A stretch of 64,000 nt of DNA. Origin: Desulfovibrio mangrovi. Lineage in GTDB: Bacteria; Desulfobacterota; Desulfovibrionia; Desulfovibrionales; Desulfovibrionaceae. The stretch covers positions 2,108,001 through 2,172,000 of the forward strand of contig NZ_CP104208.1 in NCBI RefSeq assembly GCF_026230175.1. The letters run 5' to 3'. The notes beneath the pieces are model-generated. The model saw only the letters and a program-made list of their open reading frames with translations, did not search any database and was not told the origin of the DNA. Position 1 is the stretch's first letter. Every line of letters begins with the position of its first letter. Shown one piece after another: positions 1 through 9,108 of this stretch. The position numbers were made by a program, and so were the translations under genes.

Positions 1-386
1 ACGGCTCCCTCACCACCATCCACGCCAACAACCCGCGAGACTGTCTGATGCGTCTTGAAACCATGGTGGCCATGTCCGGCCTGAACATCGCCAGCAATTC
101 GCTCAAGCGCTACATATCCTCCGCCGTGGACGTGATCATTCAGGTGAACCGCCTCTCCGATGGCTCTCGTAAGCTCACGAGTCTGCAGGAAGTGACAGGC
201 ATGGAAGGCGACGCCATCACCATGCAGGAAATTTTCGCCTTCAAACAGACCGGCCTTGACGAAAACCGCAAGGTTGTCGGCAAGTTCGTCTGTTCCGGCA
301 TCCGGCCCAAGTTCTCCGAACGCCTGCTCGCGCAGGGTATCGAACTTGACCCGAGCCTCTTCGACCCCTCTCTGGGCAATGCATAA
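1..386 (+). CDS. CpaF/TadA-type secretion ATPase, C-terminal part (5' end outside window)
   Basis: The reading frame is open from base 3 and stops with TAA at 384-386, so only about the last 127 residues are present. The fragment begins GSLTTIHANNPRDCL, which is the conserved region after the Walker B box of CpaF/TadA hexameric ATPases (TIHANN followed by RLETMVAMSG). These cytoplasmic motors power assembly of Flp/Tad pili. Directly downstream are tadB, tadC, a TPR lipoprotein, two tadE-like genes and a tadG-like gene, all in the same direction with short gaps, so this is the motor of one Tad locus. The Walker A part lies upstream of the window. I would expect tadZ, rcpA/C and flp genes further upstream. 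The family call is secure; the exact subtype is not visible. Confidence 0.93.
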   Translation, partial: GSLTTIHANNPRDCLMRLETMVAMSGLNIASNSLKRYISSAVDVIIQVNRLSDGSRKLTSLQEVTGMEGDAITMQEIFAFKQTGLDENRKVVGKFVCSGIRPKFSERLLAQGIELDPSLFDPSLGNA

Positions 387-416
387 CTGCCCTAAGGGAT
401 AACAAGGGAGACGCGT

Positions 417-1388
417 ATGGGAACCATAGCCATCATATCCGGCATAGCCATCCTCGGCCTCTTCGTCCTGTATATCGGGATGATGAACCTGCTGTTCGCG
501 CGCAAGCGTTCACAGAAGGAACTGGTGCGCCGTCGTATGGAACGCCTGCGCGCCGCCATGGACAAGACCGAAGACATCAGCATTGAACGTCACTACAGCA
601 TGTCTTCCGTACCGTGGCTGCACCGCTTCCTTTCCACGCAGGAATGGTCGCGCAAGTGGGAGTCCGTGCGTGAACAGGCACAGGTAGACGTCAACCTCGG
701 CACGCTGGTGCTCATCAGCGGCGTGGGCGCTTTGGCCATGTGGTTCGTCATGCAGTTCGTCACCGACCATTTCCTCATGCGCCCCATTCCCTCCCTGCTC
801 TTTGCCTATGCGCCTTTCGGCTGGCTGCGCCGTCGTCAGGCCAAGCGCATGGCCCACTTCCACCGCCAGTTGCCGGACGCCCTCGACCTTATCGCCCGCG
901 CGCTCAAGGCTGGTCATGCCTTCACGCAGGGCCTGCGCATGGTGGCAGAAGAAATGCCCGACCCTATTGGCCCCGAGTTTGCCAAAACCCTTGATGAAGT
1001 GAATTTCGGCATCGCCATGGACGTGGCGCTGGCCAACCTCATCAACCGCGTTGACTGCCCCGACCTGAAGTTCTTTGTGGTTTCCGTGAACATCCAGCGT
1101 GAAACGGGCGGCAACCTTTCGGAAATCGTGGGCAACATCGCCCGCCTGGTCCGCGAACGCTTCAAGTTCAACGGCCGCGTGCGCACCCTTGCAGCGGAAG
1201 GTAAACTTACCGCCTACGTCCTCTTTGCCCTGCCCTTTGCCGTGGGTGTGGTCATTAACCTGATCAACGCCGACTACATGAGCCTTCTCTACACCACGCC
1301 CGAAGGCAAGTTCATGCTCACGAACGCACTCATCCAGATGGGCCTCGGGGCGCTGTTCCTGAAAAAGCTCATCACCATCAAGGTATAG
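417..1388 (+). CDS. tadB: TadB-like inner-membrane platform protein (T2SS GspF family)
   Basis: A 323-residue membrane protein that forms, with TadC, the inner-membrane platform on which the CpaF ATPase acts. An N-terminal membrane segment (about residues 2-27) is followed by a basic cytoplasmic linker, a paired hydrophobic region (about 95-135), the T2SSF domain with the typical LPDALDLIARALKAGHAF motif, and a final pair of membrane helices. An AAGGGAG ribosome site lies 6 nt before the ATG. The gene starts 30 bp after the ATPase gene and ends 9 bp before tadC, so it is part of the same operon. Length and motif order fit TadB better than GspF. Confidence 0.93.
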   Translation: MGTIAIISGIAILGLFVLYIGMMNLLFARKRSQKELVRRRMERLRAAMDKTEDISIERHYSMSSVPWLHRFLSTQEWSRKWESVREQAQVDVNLGTLVLISGVGALAMWFVMQFVTDHFLMRPIPSLLFAYAPFGWLRRRQAKRMAHFHRQLPDALDLIARALKAGHAFTQGLRMVAEEMPDPIGPEFAKTLDEVNFGIAMDVALANLINRVDCPDLKFFVVSVNIQRETGGNLSEIVGNIARLVRERFKFNGRVRTLAAEGKLTAYVLFALPFAVGVVINLINADYMSLLYTTPEGKFMLTNALIQMGLGALFLKKLITIKV

Positions 1389-1397
1389 GAGGCGCAT

Positions 1398-2351
1398 ATG
1401 AATATTGAAACATACGCACCCCTTATCGCCGCCGGACTCGCCTCCGCAGCCGTCATGCTGTTTATCTCCGCCATCATGCGTATGACCGCGGGCAGAGGCC
1501 GCGTGCGCAAGATGCAGCAGCGAATCACCAACACCCCGCAGGAAGCCACGGCTGCTTCCCGCGGCGTCTTCGGCAACGTGGTCGCCAAGGCCGCGGCCGG
1601 AGCGGACCGCATAGGCGAACACCTTTCCCCCAGCAAGAAGGAAGAGCTGGAAGAAGCCAATCTTTCCATGGTCCGTGCGGGTCTCAGCAACCCGGCACGC
1701 GCCAACCGCATTTTCTGGGGCGTGAAGGGCGGCCTCGTACTCATAGGCCTTATCGCTGCATCCTTCGTCTTCTTCGTCCTGCGCATACCCGCGCCCCCGG
1801 CGATCATGGCCCTGATGTTCATCTTCCCCATGGTGGTGGGTATGTACGTTCCCAACATCTGGCTGCATTTGCGCACCTCGGGCCGTCGCACCGCCATCAC
1901 CAACGCCCTGCCCGACGCACTGGACCTGCTGGTAGTGTGCGTGGAATCCGGCATGGGACTTGATCAGGCACTGAGCCGCATCGCCCGCGAAATGAGCTTC
2001 ACCAACCCCGAACTGGCAGGCGAGCTTAACACAGTCATCCTTGAGCTGCGCGCAGGCAAGACCCGCACGGACGCCCTCAAGAACCTCGCCCGCCGCGTGG
2101 GCATCGAAGACATGAACAGCCTTGTAACCCTTATCGTACAGGCGGATACCTTCGGCACCAGCATCGCCACCACCCTGCGCGTCTACTCGGACCACATGCG
2201 GACCACGCGCTACCAGCGGGCCGAAGAAATTGCCGCCAAGCTGCCGGTAAAGATGCTTTTTCCGCTCATATTCTTCATTCTGCCTGCCCTGTTCGTGGCC
2301 ATCATGGGTCCTGCGGGCATCCAACTCATGCGCGTATTCCAACAACTTTAG
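1398..2351 (+). CDS. tadC: TadC-like inner-membrane platform protein (T2SS GspF family)
   Basis: A 317-residue partner of TadB. It has an N-terminal helix (about residues 10-30), a basic stretch, two adjacent membrane helices (about 110-155) and a T2SSF core with LPDALDLLVVCVESGMGLDQAL, followed by a C-terminal hydrophobic segment. The start has a clear TAGGAGG ribosome site 6 nt upstream. Gene order ATPase-TadB-TadC is the standard one in Tad loci. The first 100 residues are rich in Arg/Lys/Glu and probably cytoplasmic. Nothing is truncated or frameshifted. Confidence 0.92.
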   Translation: MNIETYAPLIAAGLASAAVMLFISAIMRMTAGRGRVRKMQQRITNTPQEATAASRGVFGNVVAKAAAGADRIGEHLSPSKKEELEEANLSMVRAGLSNPARANRIFWGVKGGLVLIGLIAASFVFFVLRIPAPPAIMALMFIFPMVVGMYVPNIWLHLRTSGRRTAITNALPDALDLLVVCVESGMGLDQALSRIAREMSFTNPELAGELNTVILELRAGKTRTDALKNLARRVGIEDMNSLVTLIVQADTFGTSIATTLRVYSDHMRTTRYQRAEEIAAKLPVKMLFPLIFFILPALFVAIMGPAGIQLMRVFQQL

Positions 2352-2387
2352 GCATCCGCAGCAGAACGATTATCAGGAGGAACAACC

Positions 2388-4127
2388 ATGAAGCGCATAA
2401 CCACCATATCCGTCGCAGCCGCCACCATAATCGTCATGGCGCTTACGGGCTGCATGGGGTCCAAACAGGACCAGGGCTCTTCCATGTCGCTCAAGGAACG
2501 CTATCACAGCGGCAAGTCCCTTCTCGGTAACGAACGCGACCTGACCGCCGACGGAAAGGAACAGAACCTGACCAAGGATCAGGCCGATGCGCGTGAAAGC
2601 TTCATGCGCGGCCTTGCCTACGCCAATCAGGGCAGACAGGAACTGGCGCTTGAGCAGTACTCCCGTGCGGCCATGCTTGATCCGTACCTGATGCAGGCAC
2701 GCTACCAGCGCGGCCTCCTTTTTCTGGAAAAGCAACTGCCCGCTCCGGCCCTTGAAGAGTTCAAGGCAGTCATGGAGCTCAGCCCGGACTTCGCTCCCGG
2801 TTATGCATCAACGGGCCGTGTATACTTCCTGAACGGTCTCTATCCCGAAGCTGAAAAATTCTTCAACAAGGCGCTGGAGATTGACCCCGAACTGCTGGAT
2901 GCCTACGACCACCTTGGCGCCATCCATAATTACAACAAGGAATACGAAAAGGCGCTGGGCACCTTCCAGAAGGCGATCATGCTCAATCCCAACGCAGCCT
3001 ACCTGTACAACAACCTCGGCCTCGCCTACTCCATGCTTGGTCGGGACAAGGATGCCGTTGAAGCATTCCGCAAGGCTGTCATGCAGGGTGCCCCTTCATC
3101 CAAGGCATATAACAACATGGGTCTTGCCCTGTGCCGTCTCGGCAAGTACCGCGAAGGGCTGGAAGCCTTCCGTGCCGCCAGCGGCGAAGCTGCAGGTTGG
3201 AACAACCTCGGCTACTTCTTCTTCCTCGACGGACAGTACGAACGCGCCATCAAGAGCTTTGAAAAGGCCATTGAACTGGAACCCACCTACTATGAACGCG
3301 CCGCTGAAAATCTGAAGCGCGCCCGGCTTGCCGCCCAGTTCACGGAAGGTTCCGAGGGCTCTCCGGCACGCCCCTACACGCAGGACGACCTGTTCGCACC
3401 GCGTCCGCCTGCAGTTCCCTCCAACACCTATCCAATGAAGCCTCCGCAGGTCATACCCACAAATGAGCCTGCATCAGCACCTGCCGCCAAGAAACACACC
3501 CTGACTAAGGCTGAACCGTCCAAGCCCAGCACTTCTGCCGCGCAACCGGCCAAGGCCGTGGCAACCGGACCCAAAACGCCGGAACCTGCACAGCCCCGCG
3601 CCAGCAAATCATATGCGCTGCACGTAAGCTCCTTCCGTTCACGCGCAGCAGCCGAATCGCACGCTGCAGAACTGCACCAACGCAACATGGATGCCCGCGT
3701 AGTCAGCGTACTCATCCCTGACAAGGGAGAGTGGCACCGTGTGCTCGTGAATTCCTTTACCTCTGTGGATGAAGCAAAGGCCGGACTGCTTGCCCTGCAG
3801 GCAACCCACCCCGAACTTACCGACATCCGCGTGGTGAATGCCGGTTTCTTCACCGATACCGCACAGGCTTCAGCCAACACTGCTGAAGAAACCGCTCCCT
3901 CAACCAATGATACGGCAAATGCGCTGCCCGAAGCTGCCATTTCAGGACAGGCGCACGCCATTCAGAATGACATGAAGTCCGATACCGAATCCGACGCCAC
4001 TGCAGACGGGGCCTCCGCCCCTGCCGGTCCTGCCACCGACCAGATGCAAGCCGCGGACCACACGCCTGACTCCCAAGGAGGCGTAGAGTCCCTGCGCGTT
4101 CCCGCAGCTCTTATGCTTCAGCCTTAA
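2388..4127 (+). CDS. TPR lipoprotein with C-terminal SPOR domain (TadD-like)
   Basis: A 579-residue exported lipoprotein. The signal peptide ends at the lipobox LTGC (Cys about residue 22). Residues about 70-310 are tandem TPR units, with repeated patterns such as YNNLGLAYSMLGRDKDAVEAF. A Pro/Ala-rich linker (about 320-405) leads to a SPOR domain (about 408-485, beginning YALHVSSFRSRAAAESHAAEL), then an acidic low-complexity tail. TadD proteins are normally short TPR lipoproteins, so this appears to be TadD fused to a denuded-peptidoglycan-binding SPOR module. The AGGAGG site is 8 nt before the ATG. It lies 36 bp after tadC and just ahead of the pseudopilin genes. Function as a pilus assembly factor tied to septal or denuded peptidoglycan is inference. 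Confidence 0.88.
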   Translation: MKRITTISVAAATIIVMALTGCMGSKQDQGSSMSLKERYHSGKSLLGNERDLTADGKEQNLTKDQADARESFMRGLAYANQGRQELALEQYSRAAMLDPYLMQARYQRGLLFLEKQLPAPALEEFKAVMELSPDFAPGYASTGRVYFLNGLYPEAEKFFNKALEIDPELLDAYDHLGAIHNYNKEYEKALGTFQKAIMLNPNAAYLYNNLGLAYSMLGRDKDAVEAFRKAVMQGAPSSKAYNNMGLALCRLGKYREGLEAFRAASGEAAGWNNLGYFFFLDGQYERAIKSFEKAIELEPTYYERAAENLKRARLAAQFTEGSEGSPARPYTQDDLFAPRPPAVPSNTYPMKPPQVIPTNEPASAPAAKKHTLTKAEPSKPSTSAAQPAKAVATGPKTPEPAQPRASKSYALHVSSFRSRAAAESHAAELHQRNMDARVVSVLIPDKGEWHRVLVNSFTSVDEAKAGLLALQATHPELTDIRVVNAGFFTDTAQASANTAEETAPSTNDTANALPEAAISGQAHAIQNDMKSDTESDATADGASAPAGPATDQMQAADHTPDSQGGVESLRVPAALMLQP

Positions 4128-4143
4128 AGGAGAGATGCCCCTG

Positions 4144-4533
4144 ATGAAACGATTCCGCACCTCTGAACACGGTATGGCCGCTGTGGAAATAGCCCTGCTC
4201 CTGCCTGTGCTGGCCATAATCCTCTATGTACTGGTGGAAGGGGCCAACACCCTGCACGACTATTCAACCATCTCGGAGGCAAGCCGCTCTGCCGCACGGC
4301 AGGTGGTCATATCCGGAGATACTTCTGTTGCCACATCCGTCGTGAACTCGCTGGTCACGGAACTGCCCATTGACGCACTCACCACCACGACGGTGCTGGG
4401 CGACAACGGCAAGTCCGTCTGCGTCGAAGTCCGCTACGCTTACCGCTCGTTCTTCAACGCAAACAGCAACGAAAACGGCCCGCTTCCCTCCTTCTACACC
4501 CTTACGGCACGGACAACGATGCCCATCCCCTAA
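4144..4533 (+). CDS. TadE-like minor pseudopilin
   Basis: About 129 residues. An N-terminal prepilin-like motif HG|MAAVE (cleavage after Gly, Glu at +5) precedes a hydrophobic segment of about 20 residues, as in TadE proteins that are processed by the dedicated prepilin peptidase. I place the start at 4144 rather than at the in-frame ATG at 4135, because the GGAGA ribosome site ends about 10 nt before 4144 and would touch the earlier codon. The rest is a small periplasmic domain without a recognised motif. It follows the TPR-SPOR gene by 16 bp and precedes the TadG-like gene by 15 bp. Confidence 0.87.
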   Translation: MKRFRTSEHGMAAVEIALLLPVLAIILYVLVEGANTLHDYSTISEASRSAARQVVISGDTSVATSVVNSLVTELPIDALTTTTVLGDNGKSVCVEVRYAYRSFFNANSNENGPLPSFYTLTARTTMPIP

Positions 4534-4548
4534 GCGAGGATTTCGACC

Positions 4549-5820
4549 ATGAAAGGACTGCACACCATACTGCAGCGATTCTATTGCGACGAGCACGGGG
4601 GAACGGCGGCCATTCTTGCGGTACTCATACCGGTCATACTCGGTGTTTCCGCACTGGCGCTTGACTCCGCCCTGCTGTTCACGTCCCATTCCCGACTCCA
4701 GGCGGCAACAGATGCTGCCGCTCTGGCCGGAAGCCTTGAACTGCCCTACGACCCGAACATGACGCTGGGCAAGGTTTCCGCTGCAGCCACTGACTACCTT
4801 AACCGCAACTACGCCGAATCGGAGGTGGTCTCCATTGCCCCCGGCCCTCTTTCCCGTTCGGTACAGGTCAACACGCAGGCGACTGTTCCCCTGCTGCTTA
4901 TGCCCGTACTCGGCATCAAGGACCGCCTCATCAAGGCAACGGCAACGGCCGGGTTCAACAAGCTTGAAGTGGTGTTCGTCATCGACAACTCCGGTTCCAT
5001 GAAGGGCACGCCCATCAACGAAACCAACGCCGCAGCCAGCAAGCTGGTCGACCTGATCATGCCTGACGGCCTGAAGACCTCCGTGAAGGCAGGCCTTGTT
5101 CCCTTCCGCGGCAAGGTGCACGTTCCCGTGAATGTGGACGGCATCGAAGATGGATGCCGCAATGCGGACGGCACCCTCAGCCCCGACCTGAACGCGGAAT
5201 ACTACAAGACCCAGTATCGTTACCCCAGCGACTCCAGACTGCGCGTCAGCATGGACACCTGCGATGTCATTCCCCGTACGCAGGGACTCACCAACGACAA
5301 GACCGTCATCCTTTCCGCCATTGCCAAACAGAATGCACTGGGCAGCGGTTCCGGTACGGTCATCTCTGAAGGGCTCAAGTGGGGACGCCACGTGCTGACC
5401 AAGGAAGCCCCGTATACCGAAGCTTCCGACGATCCGGAAATGCGCAAGATCCTCATCCTGCTCACGGACGGTGATACGGAAGACGGCAAGTGCGGCGGTA
5501 GCTATGCCACCAGCTACACTCCCAACAACTACTGGACCAACGCCTTCTACGGCATGCTGGACATGAATTCCCACTGTGAAAACGGCGGCAAGCTCAACCA
5601 GTATGCCCTTGAGGAAGCGGCTGCGGCCAAGGCGGCTGGCGTCGAAATCTTCACCATCCGCTTCGGGGTTTCGGACACCGTTGACGTGGACATCATGAAG
5701 GCCATCGCCTCTTCATCGCCCGGCACCACGGACCATTACTTCGACGCACCGTCGGCATACGACCTTGACGATGTGTTCATGCGCATCGGACGCCAGCTCG
5801 GCTGGCGGCTTCTCAACTGA
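4549..5820 (+). CDS. TadG-like protein with von Willebrand factor A domain
   Basis: A 423-residue protein of the Tad pilus locus. The N-terminus has the TadG/Flp-like segment HGGTAAILAVLIPVILGV (membrane anchor about residues 18-40, no Glu at +5). A VWA domain starts at about residue 140, with a complete metal-ion-dependent adhesion site DNSGS (Asp146, Ser148, Ser150) and a later LLTDGDTED. VWA-containing TadG proteins are anchored by the N-terminal helix and expose the VWA domain, which in other systems mediates adhesion or pilus-tip interactions. Several Cys residues around 200-345 may form disulfides. It sits between two tadE-like genes. Confidence 0.88.
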   Translation: MKGLHTILQRFYCDEHGGTAAILAVLIPVILGVSALALDSALLFTSHSRLQAATDAAALAGSLELPYDPNMTLGKVSAAATDYLNRNYAESEVVSIAPGPLSRSVQVNTQATVPLLLMPVLGIKDRLIKATATAGFNKLEVVFVIDNSGSMKGTPINETNAAASKLVDLIMPDGLKTSVKAGLVPFRGKVHVPVNVDGIEDGCRNADGTLSPDLNAEYYKTQYRYPSDSRLRVSMDTCDVIPRTQGLTNDKTVILSAIAKQNALGSGSGTVISEGLKWGRHVLTKEAPYTEASDDPEMRKILILLTDGDTEDGKCGGSYATSYTPNNYWTNAFYGMLDMNSHCENGGKLNQYALEEAAAAKAAGVEIFTIRFGVSDTVDVDIMKAIASSSPGTTDHYFDAPSAYDLDDVFMRIGRQLGWRLLN

Positions 5821-5834
5821 TTGGAGGTAGCGTC

Positions 5835-6350
5835 ATGAAAAGCATACACGCCGATACTGATACCGGATACAGCCTCAACCCGTTGCGGCATGCCCGCCGC
5901 CTGCTGCGCGGCGACAGGGGAATAAGCACCACGGAATTCGCACTGGCTCTACCCGTTCTGCTGCTCCTTGTCTTCGGCCTCATTGAAACGGGCTATCTGT
6001 TCTTCGCATCCGCCTCCATGGACAAGGCGGCGCAGGCCGGAGCCCGCGTCGCAGTGACCGGAGCGGGAGCAGACGACGGCACCCGCGTAGAACTTATCAA
6101 AAACAAAATAATGACCACGCTGGACGCCTTTTCCGGCAAGGGAACCATTTCGGTAGAAGTGAAGAGCTTCCCGCAGTCGGCTCCCGGCAACATCACCACG
6201 GGGGCCGGTGGCCCCTGTGACATCGTGGAAGTTAACGTGGAGTATGTCTACGCCTCGCTCACCCCCATCGTCGGGCCCATTTTCGGCCCATCGATCACGG
6301 TGCACGGGACAGACAGGATGGTCAACGAACCGTGGCGGGTATGCGAATAA
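5835..6350 (+). CDS. TadE-like pseudopilin, second copy
   Basis: 171 residues. A 31-residue basic leader precedes RG|ISTTEF and a long hydrophobic segment (about residues 36-58), matching TadE prepilin-type processing (Gly at -1, Glu at +5). The strong TTGGAGG ribosome site is 7 nt before the ATG. The C-terminal half is a small periplasmic domain with no recognised catalytic motif. It closes the visible Tad cluster. No hairpin terminator is visible before the next gene, so readthrough into the sensor kinase is possible. Confidence 0.87.
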   Translation: MKSIHADTDTGYSLNPLRHARRLLRGDRGISTTEFALALPVLLLLVFGLIETGYLFFASASMDKAAQAGARVAVTGAGADDGTRVELIKNKIMTTLDAFSGKGTISVEVKSFPQSAPGNITTGAGGPCDIVEVNVEYVYASLTPIVGPIFGPSITVHGTDRMVNEPWRVCE

Positions 6351-6527
6351 TTCTGTAACCGGTTGTCCCCGAAGGCATGAGTTGCTACTATGAGTCAGGC
6401 ATGTGAACTTTGCGATCTCCTCCCACGTCAATCGGGCATGCAGACCGCTCGCTCCTCCGTCATGCGGACCATAATGCGTACGACTACGGAGAAGCGGGAA
6501 CAGTACTACGCCCCCAAGGACTACGCC

Positions 6528-8834
6528 ATGGCTACCCGCTTCAGCCTGCTTGTGGTTTCCGATTCGGAAGAACTTGCCCGCACACTCTCCGGCCTGCTCT
6601 CCGGCGCGGGATATGATCCCGCGTACACACTGGTGGACACCCCTGTGGAACTCAGCATGGCTCTTGCGGAAGAGCCGTGGGACGTAGTGGTCACAGCCGC
6701 GGATTGCCCCGGCCTGCCGTGGGAGGACGTGCTCGCCTTGGCCCGCGCCACACGTAACACCATGTCTGTGGTCCTCATGGTGCCCGACGCGGCCCCCGAG
6801 CTTGCCCGCGAAGCCATTGCCGCAGGCGTGGACGATGTGCTTGCGCCCGAGGACTGGCGCACGGCGGCCGCCTTTTCCCGCATCCTCCGCGAGGGGGTGC
6901 GCCGCAAAGAACTGGCCCGTCTGTGGGACAAGCTGCGAGGAGAAGAACGCAAATACCGCGGAATGATAGACAACTCGGTGCTCGGCATATTCCAATGCCG
7001 CCCCTGGGGCGAAATCATCAGCGCCAACCCTTCCTTTGCCCGCATCTTCGGCTACGGAGATGCCACCGACATGATGCGCGAATACGCGCGCAACAAGACC
7101 CGTCTGGACATCCTGCCGGAAGACCGGGAGCGCATGCTGGCGCAGATACAGACCAGCCGCCTCGTCTCCGGCTTCGAAACGCAGGCCTTCCGCAAGGACG
7201 GCTCCACCTTCTGGGTTTCCGTGAACGCCCGCCCCGTACTCGGGGAATCGGGCGAGATTGCCGCCATCGAAGGTACCGTGGAAGACATCACGGACCGCAA
7301 GTCAATGGAATTGCTGATCATCCGTGCAAAACAGGAGTGGGAAAAGACGTTCGACAATGTACCGGACATCATTGCGATTCTTGATCACGACCTGCGTCTG
7401 CGACGCGCCAACCGTGCCCTTGCCGAACGCCTTGGCGTGCATCCGCGCGATATCATCGGAAGACCCTGCCACGAGGTTCTGAACCTCCCGGAAGTATGCT
7501 CCTTCAACACTTCAGACGAGGAGGACGGTGATACCCGCCAGTCTGAAGAACTCTTTATCCCCGCCCTCAACGGCACCTTCCTTGTCACCTTCTCGCCCTT
7601 CTTCCTCAACGGAGACGAGCATAGCAATGCCGCGGGCACAGTCATGGTCGCCCATGAGATCTCGCGCCGCAAGCAACTGGAAGGCCAGCTGCGCCAGAGC
7701 CACAAAATGGAAGCCATAGGCACCCTTGCAGGCGGCATTGCCCACGACTTCAACAACATCCTCGGCGTAATGATGGGGTACACGGAAATGAGTCTCGACG
7801 AGGTGGAGCGCGACACCCGCCTGCACCGACGCCTTGGCGAGGTGCTTACGGCCGGCCGCCGTGCCCGCGACCTTGTGCACCAGATTCTCACTTTCAGCAG
7901 ACAGGAAGAGCTTGACCTGCAACCCCTGCAGTTATCCGGCGTGGTGAAGGAGACAGTGAAGCTCATGCGCGCCTCGTTGCCTTCCAACATCCGCATCCAC
8001 ACAGAGATAGAGGACTCGGGCGGCACCATCTATGCCAACCTGAGCCAGATGCAGCAGGTGCTGATGAACTTGTGTACCAACGCCGCCCATGCCATGCGCG
8101 ACAAGGGAGGCGTCATGGAGGTGCAGCTTGTACGCAGGCATCTGGAAGCGCCCACCGCAGAAGGATTTCCCAACCTTCCTGCAGGCGAATACATGCAGCT
8201 TTCCGTCACTGATACGGGCTATGGCATTTCCCCGGAAATCATGGAAAACATCTTCGACCCCTTCTTCACCACCAAAAAGCCGAATGAAGGGACGGGAATG
8301 GGCCTTGCACTCGTGCACGGCATCGTCAACGCTCATAACGGCGGCATCAGTGTGCGAAGTATTCTGGAAGAAGGCACCCGCTTTGATATCCTGATCCCCG
8401 TAGCGGATGCTGTCCCTATCAGAGAAAGCAAGGCCCCAGTGCACACCCTTACCGGACGAGGGCGAGCCCTCATCGTGGACGACGAGGCCCCCCTTGCCGA
8501 AGTGGTGGGAGAAATGGTGCAGCGTCTGGGATACGAGCCGGATGTCTTCTCTGACAGCGGCAACGCCCTGCAACACTTTCTTACCACCCCAGACGACTTC
8601 AGCCTGCTCATCACAGACCAGACCATGCCCGGGCTGACAGGCGGCGAGCTGGCAAGAATCGTTCTCAAGCACCGTCCGGACATGCCTGTCATTCTCTGTA
8701 CCGGGTACAGCGAGCAGCTCTCGCCTGAAGAGGCAAAATCCCTTGGCATCCGTCAATATCTGCTCAAACCCGTGCTGCGCGAGGATCTGGCTAAAGCCCT
8801 TGCCTCCATTGCCGGAGTTGCCGAACAGTCCTGA
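6528..8834 (+). CDS. Hybrid sensor histidine kinase (pseudo-receiver, PAS, PAS, HisKA, HATPase, receiver)
   Basis: A soluble kinase of 768 residues from the chosen ATG, which has AAGGA 7 nt upstream. An in-frame ATG at 6390 would add 46 residues but has no ribosome site. Order: an N-terminal receiver-like fold (about 1-125) in which the phospho-Asp is Ala (VVVTAADCPGLP) and the switch Lys is missing; PAS1 (about 140-260); PAS2 (about 270-385); phosphoacceptor His in AGGIAHDFNNIL; ATPase boxes NAAHAM, DTGYGIS and GTGMGLALVHG; and a C-terminal receiver with the normal Asp in ITDQTMPGLTG and Lys in LLKPV. No membrane segment is seen, so it senses a cytoplasmic cue. It lies 177 bp after the Tad genes in the same direction and may control attachment (inference). 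Confidence 0.9.
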   Translation: MATRFSLLVVSDSEELARTLSGLLSGAGYDPAYTLVDTPVELSMALAEEPWDVVVTAADCPGLPWEDVLALARATRNTMSVVLMVPDAAPELAREAIAAGVDDVLAPEDWRTAAAFSRILREGVRRKELARLWDKLRGEERKYRGMIDNSVLGIFQCRPWGEIISANPSFARIFGYGDATDMMREYARNKTRLDILPEDRERMLAQIQTSRLVSGFETQAFRKDGSTFWVSVNARPVLGESGEIAAIEGTVEDITDRKSMELLIIRAKQEWEKTFDNVPDIIAILDHDLRLRRANRALAERLGVHPRDIIGRPCHEVLNLPEVCSFNTSDEEDGDTRQSEELFIPALNGTFLVTFSPFFLNGDEHSNAAGTVMVAHEISRRKQLEGQLRQSHKMEAIGTLAGGIAHDFNNILGVMMGYTEMSLDEVERDTRLHRRLGEVLTAGRRARDLVHQILTFSRQEELDLQPLQLSGVVKETVKLMRASLPSNIRIHTEIEDSGGTIYANLSQMQQVLMNLCTNAAHAMRDKGGVMEVQLVRRHLEAPTAEGFPNLPAGEYMQLSVTDTGYGISPEIMENIFDPFFTTKKPNEGTGMGLALVHGIVNAHNGGISVRSILEEGTRFDILIPVADAVPIRESKAPVHTLTGRGRALIVDDEAPLAEVVGEMVQRLGYEPDVFSDSGNALQHFLTTPDDFSLLITDQTMPGLTGGELARIVLKHRPDMPVILCTGYSEQLSPEEAKSLGIRQYLLKPVLREDLAKALASIAGVAEQS

Positions 8835-8841
8835 TTCCGGC

Positions 8842-8883
8842 TTGACTTTGGGCCTTCTTATTAGTATTGATACCCAATAAGAA
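8842..8883 (+). promoter_or_regulatory. Sigma-70-like promoter overlapped by an inverted repeat
   Basis: TTGACT (8842-8847), a 17-bp spacer and TATTGA (8865-8870) form a good promoter for the small winged-helix gene. The perfect inverted repeat TTCTTATT (8855-8862) / AATAAGAA (8876-8883), with an inner GTAT/ATAC pair, covers the -10 box and start region. Its position suits an operator. Autoregulation by the product of 8898-9068 is inference. Confidence 0.55.
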
Positions 8884-8897
8884 AAGGAGACCAAACC

Positions 8898-9068
8898 ATG
8901 CAGGATAAAATTCTCAAGGTTCTTAAAGATACAGACCAGCCCCTCCGCCCCGGTGAGATTGCAGCGACCCTTGGTGTAGACAGTAAAGAACTGAGCAAGC
9001 CTCTCAAAGAACTCAAGGAAGCTGGAAAAATCCACTCCCCGAAGCGTTGCTATTACGCAGCAACATAG
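8898..9068 (+). CDS. Small winged-helix (MarR-like fold) DNA-binding protein, 56 residues
   Basis: A complete short gene with AAGGAGA 7 nt before its ATG and a perfect terminator 40 bp after its TAG. The product reads as one winged helix-turn-helix: helix KILKVLKDT, a GEIAATLGVDSKELSKPLKEL recognition region, and a wing ending KRCYYAA. There is no effector domain, so it is either a stand-alone repressor, an anti-repressor, or a partner for another subunit. It has its own promoter with an inverted repeat over the -10. The organisation (promoter, palindrome, gene, terminator) argues that it is real despite its size. Confidence 0.8.
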   Translation: MQDKILKVLKDTDQPLRPGEIAATLGVDSKELSKPLKELKEAGKIHSPKRCYYAAT

Positions 9069-9108
9069 CGAAAACACACAACTTATTACACAAGACATTT
9101 CACCTTAC

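Noticed and set aside
510-2345. A 611-codon open frame on the minus strand
   Set aside because: It lies antisense to tadB and tadC, reads as His/Ala/Gly-rich noise and has no family motif; the plus-strand genes are clear.
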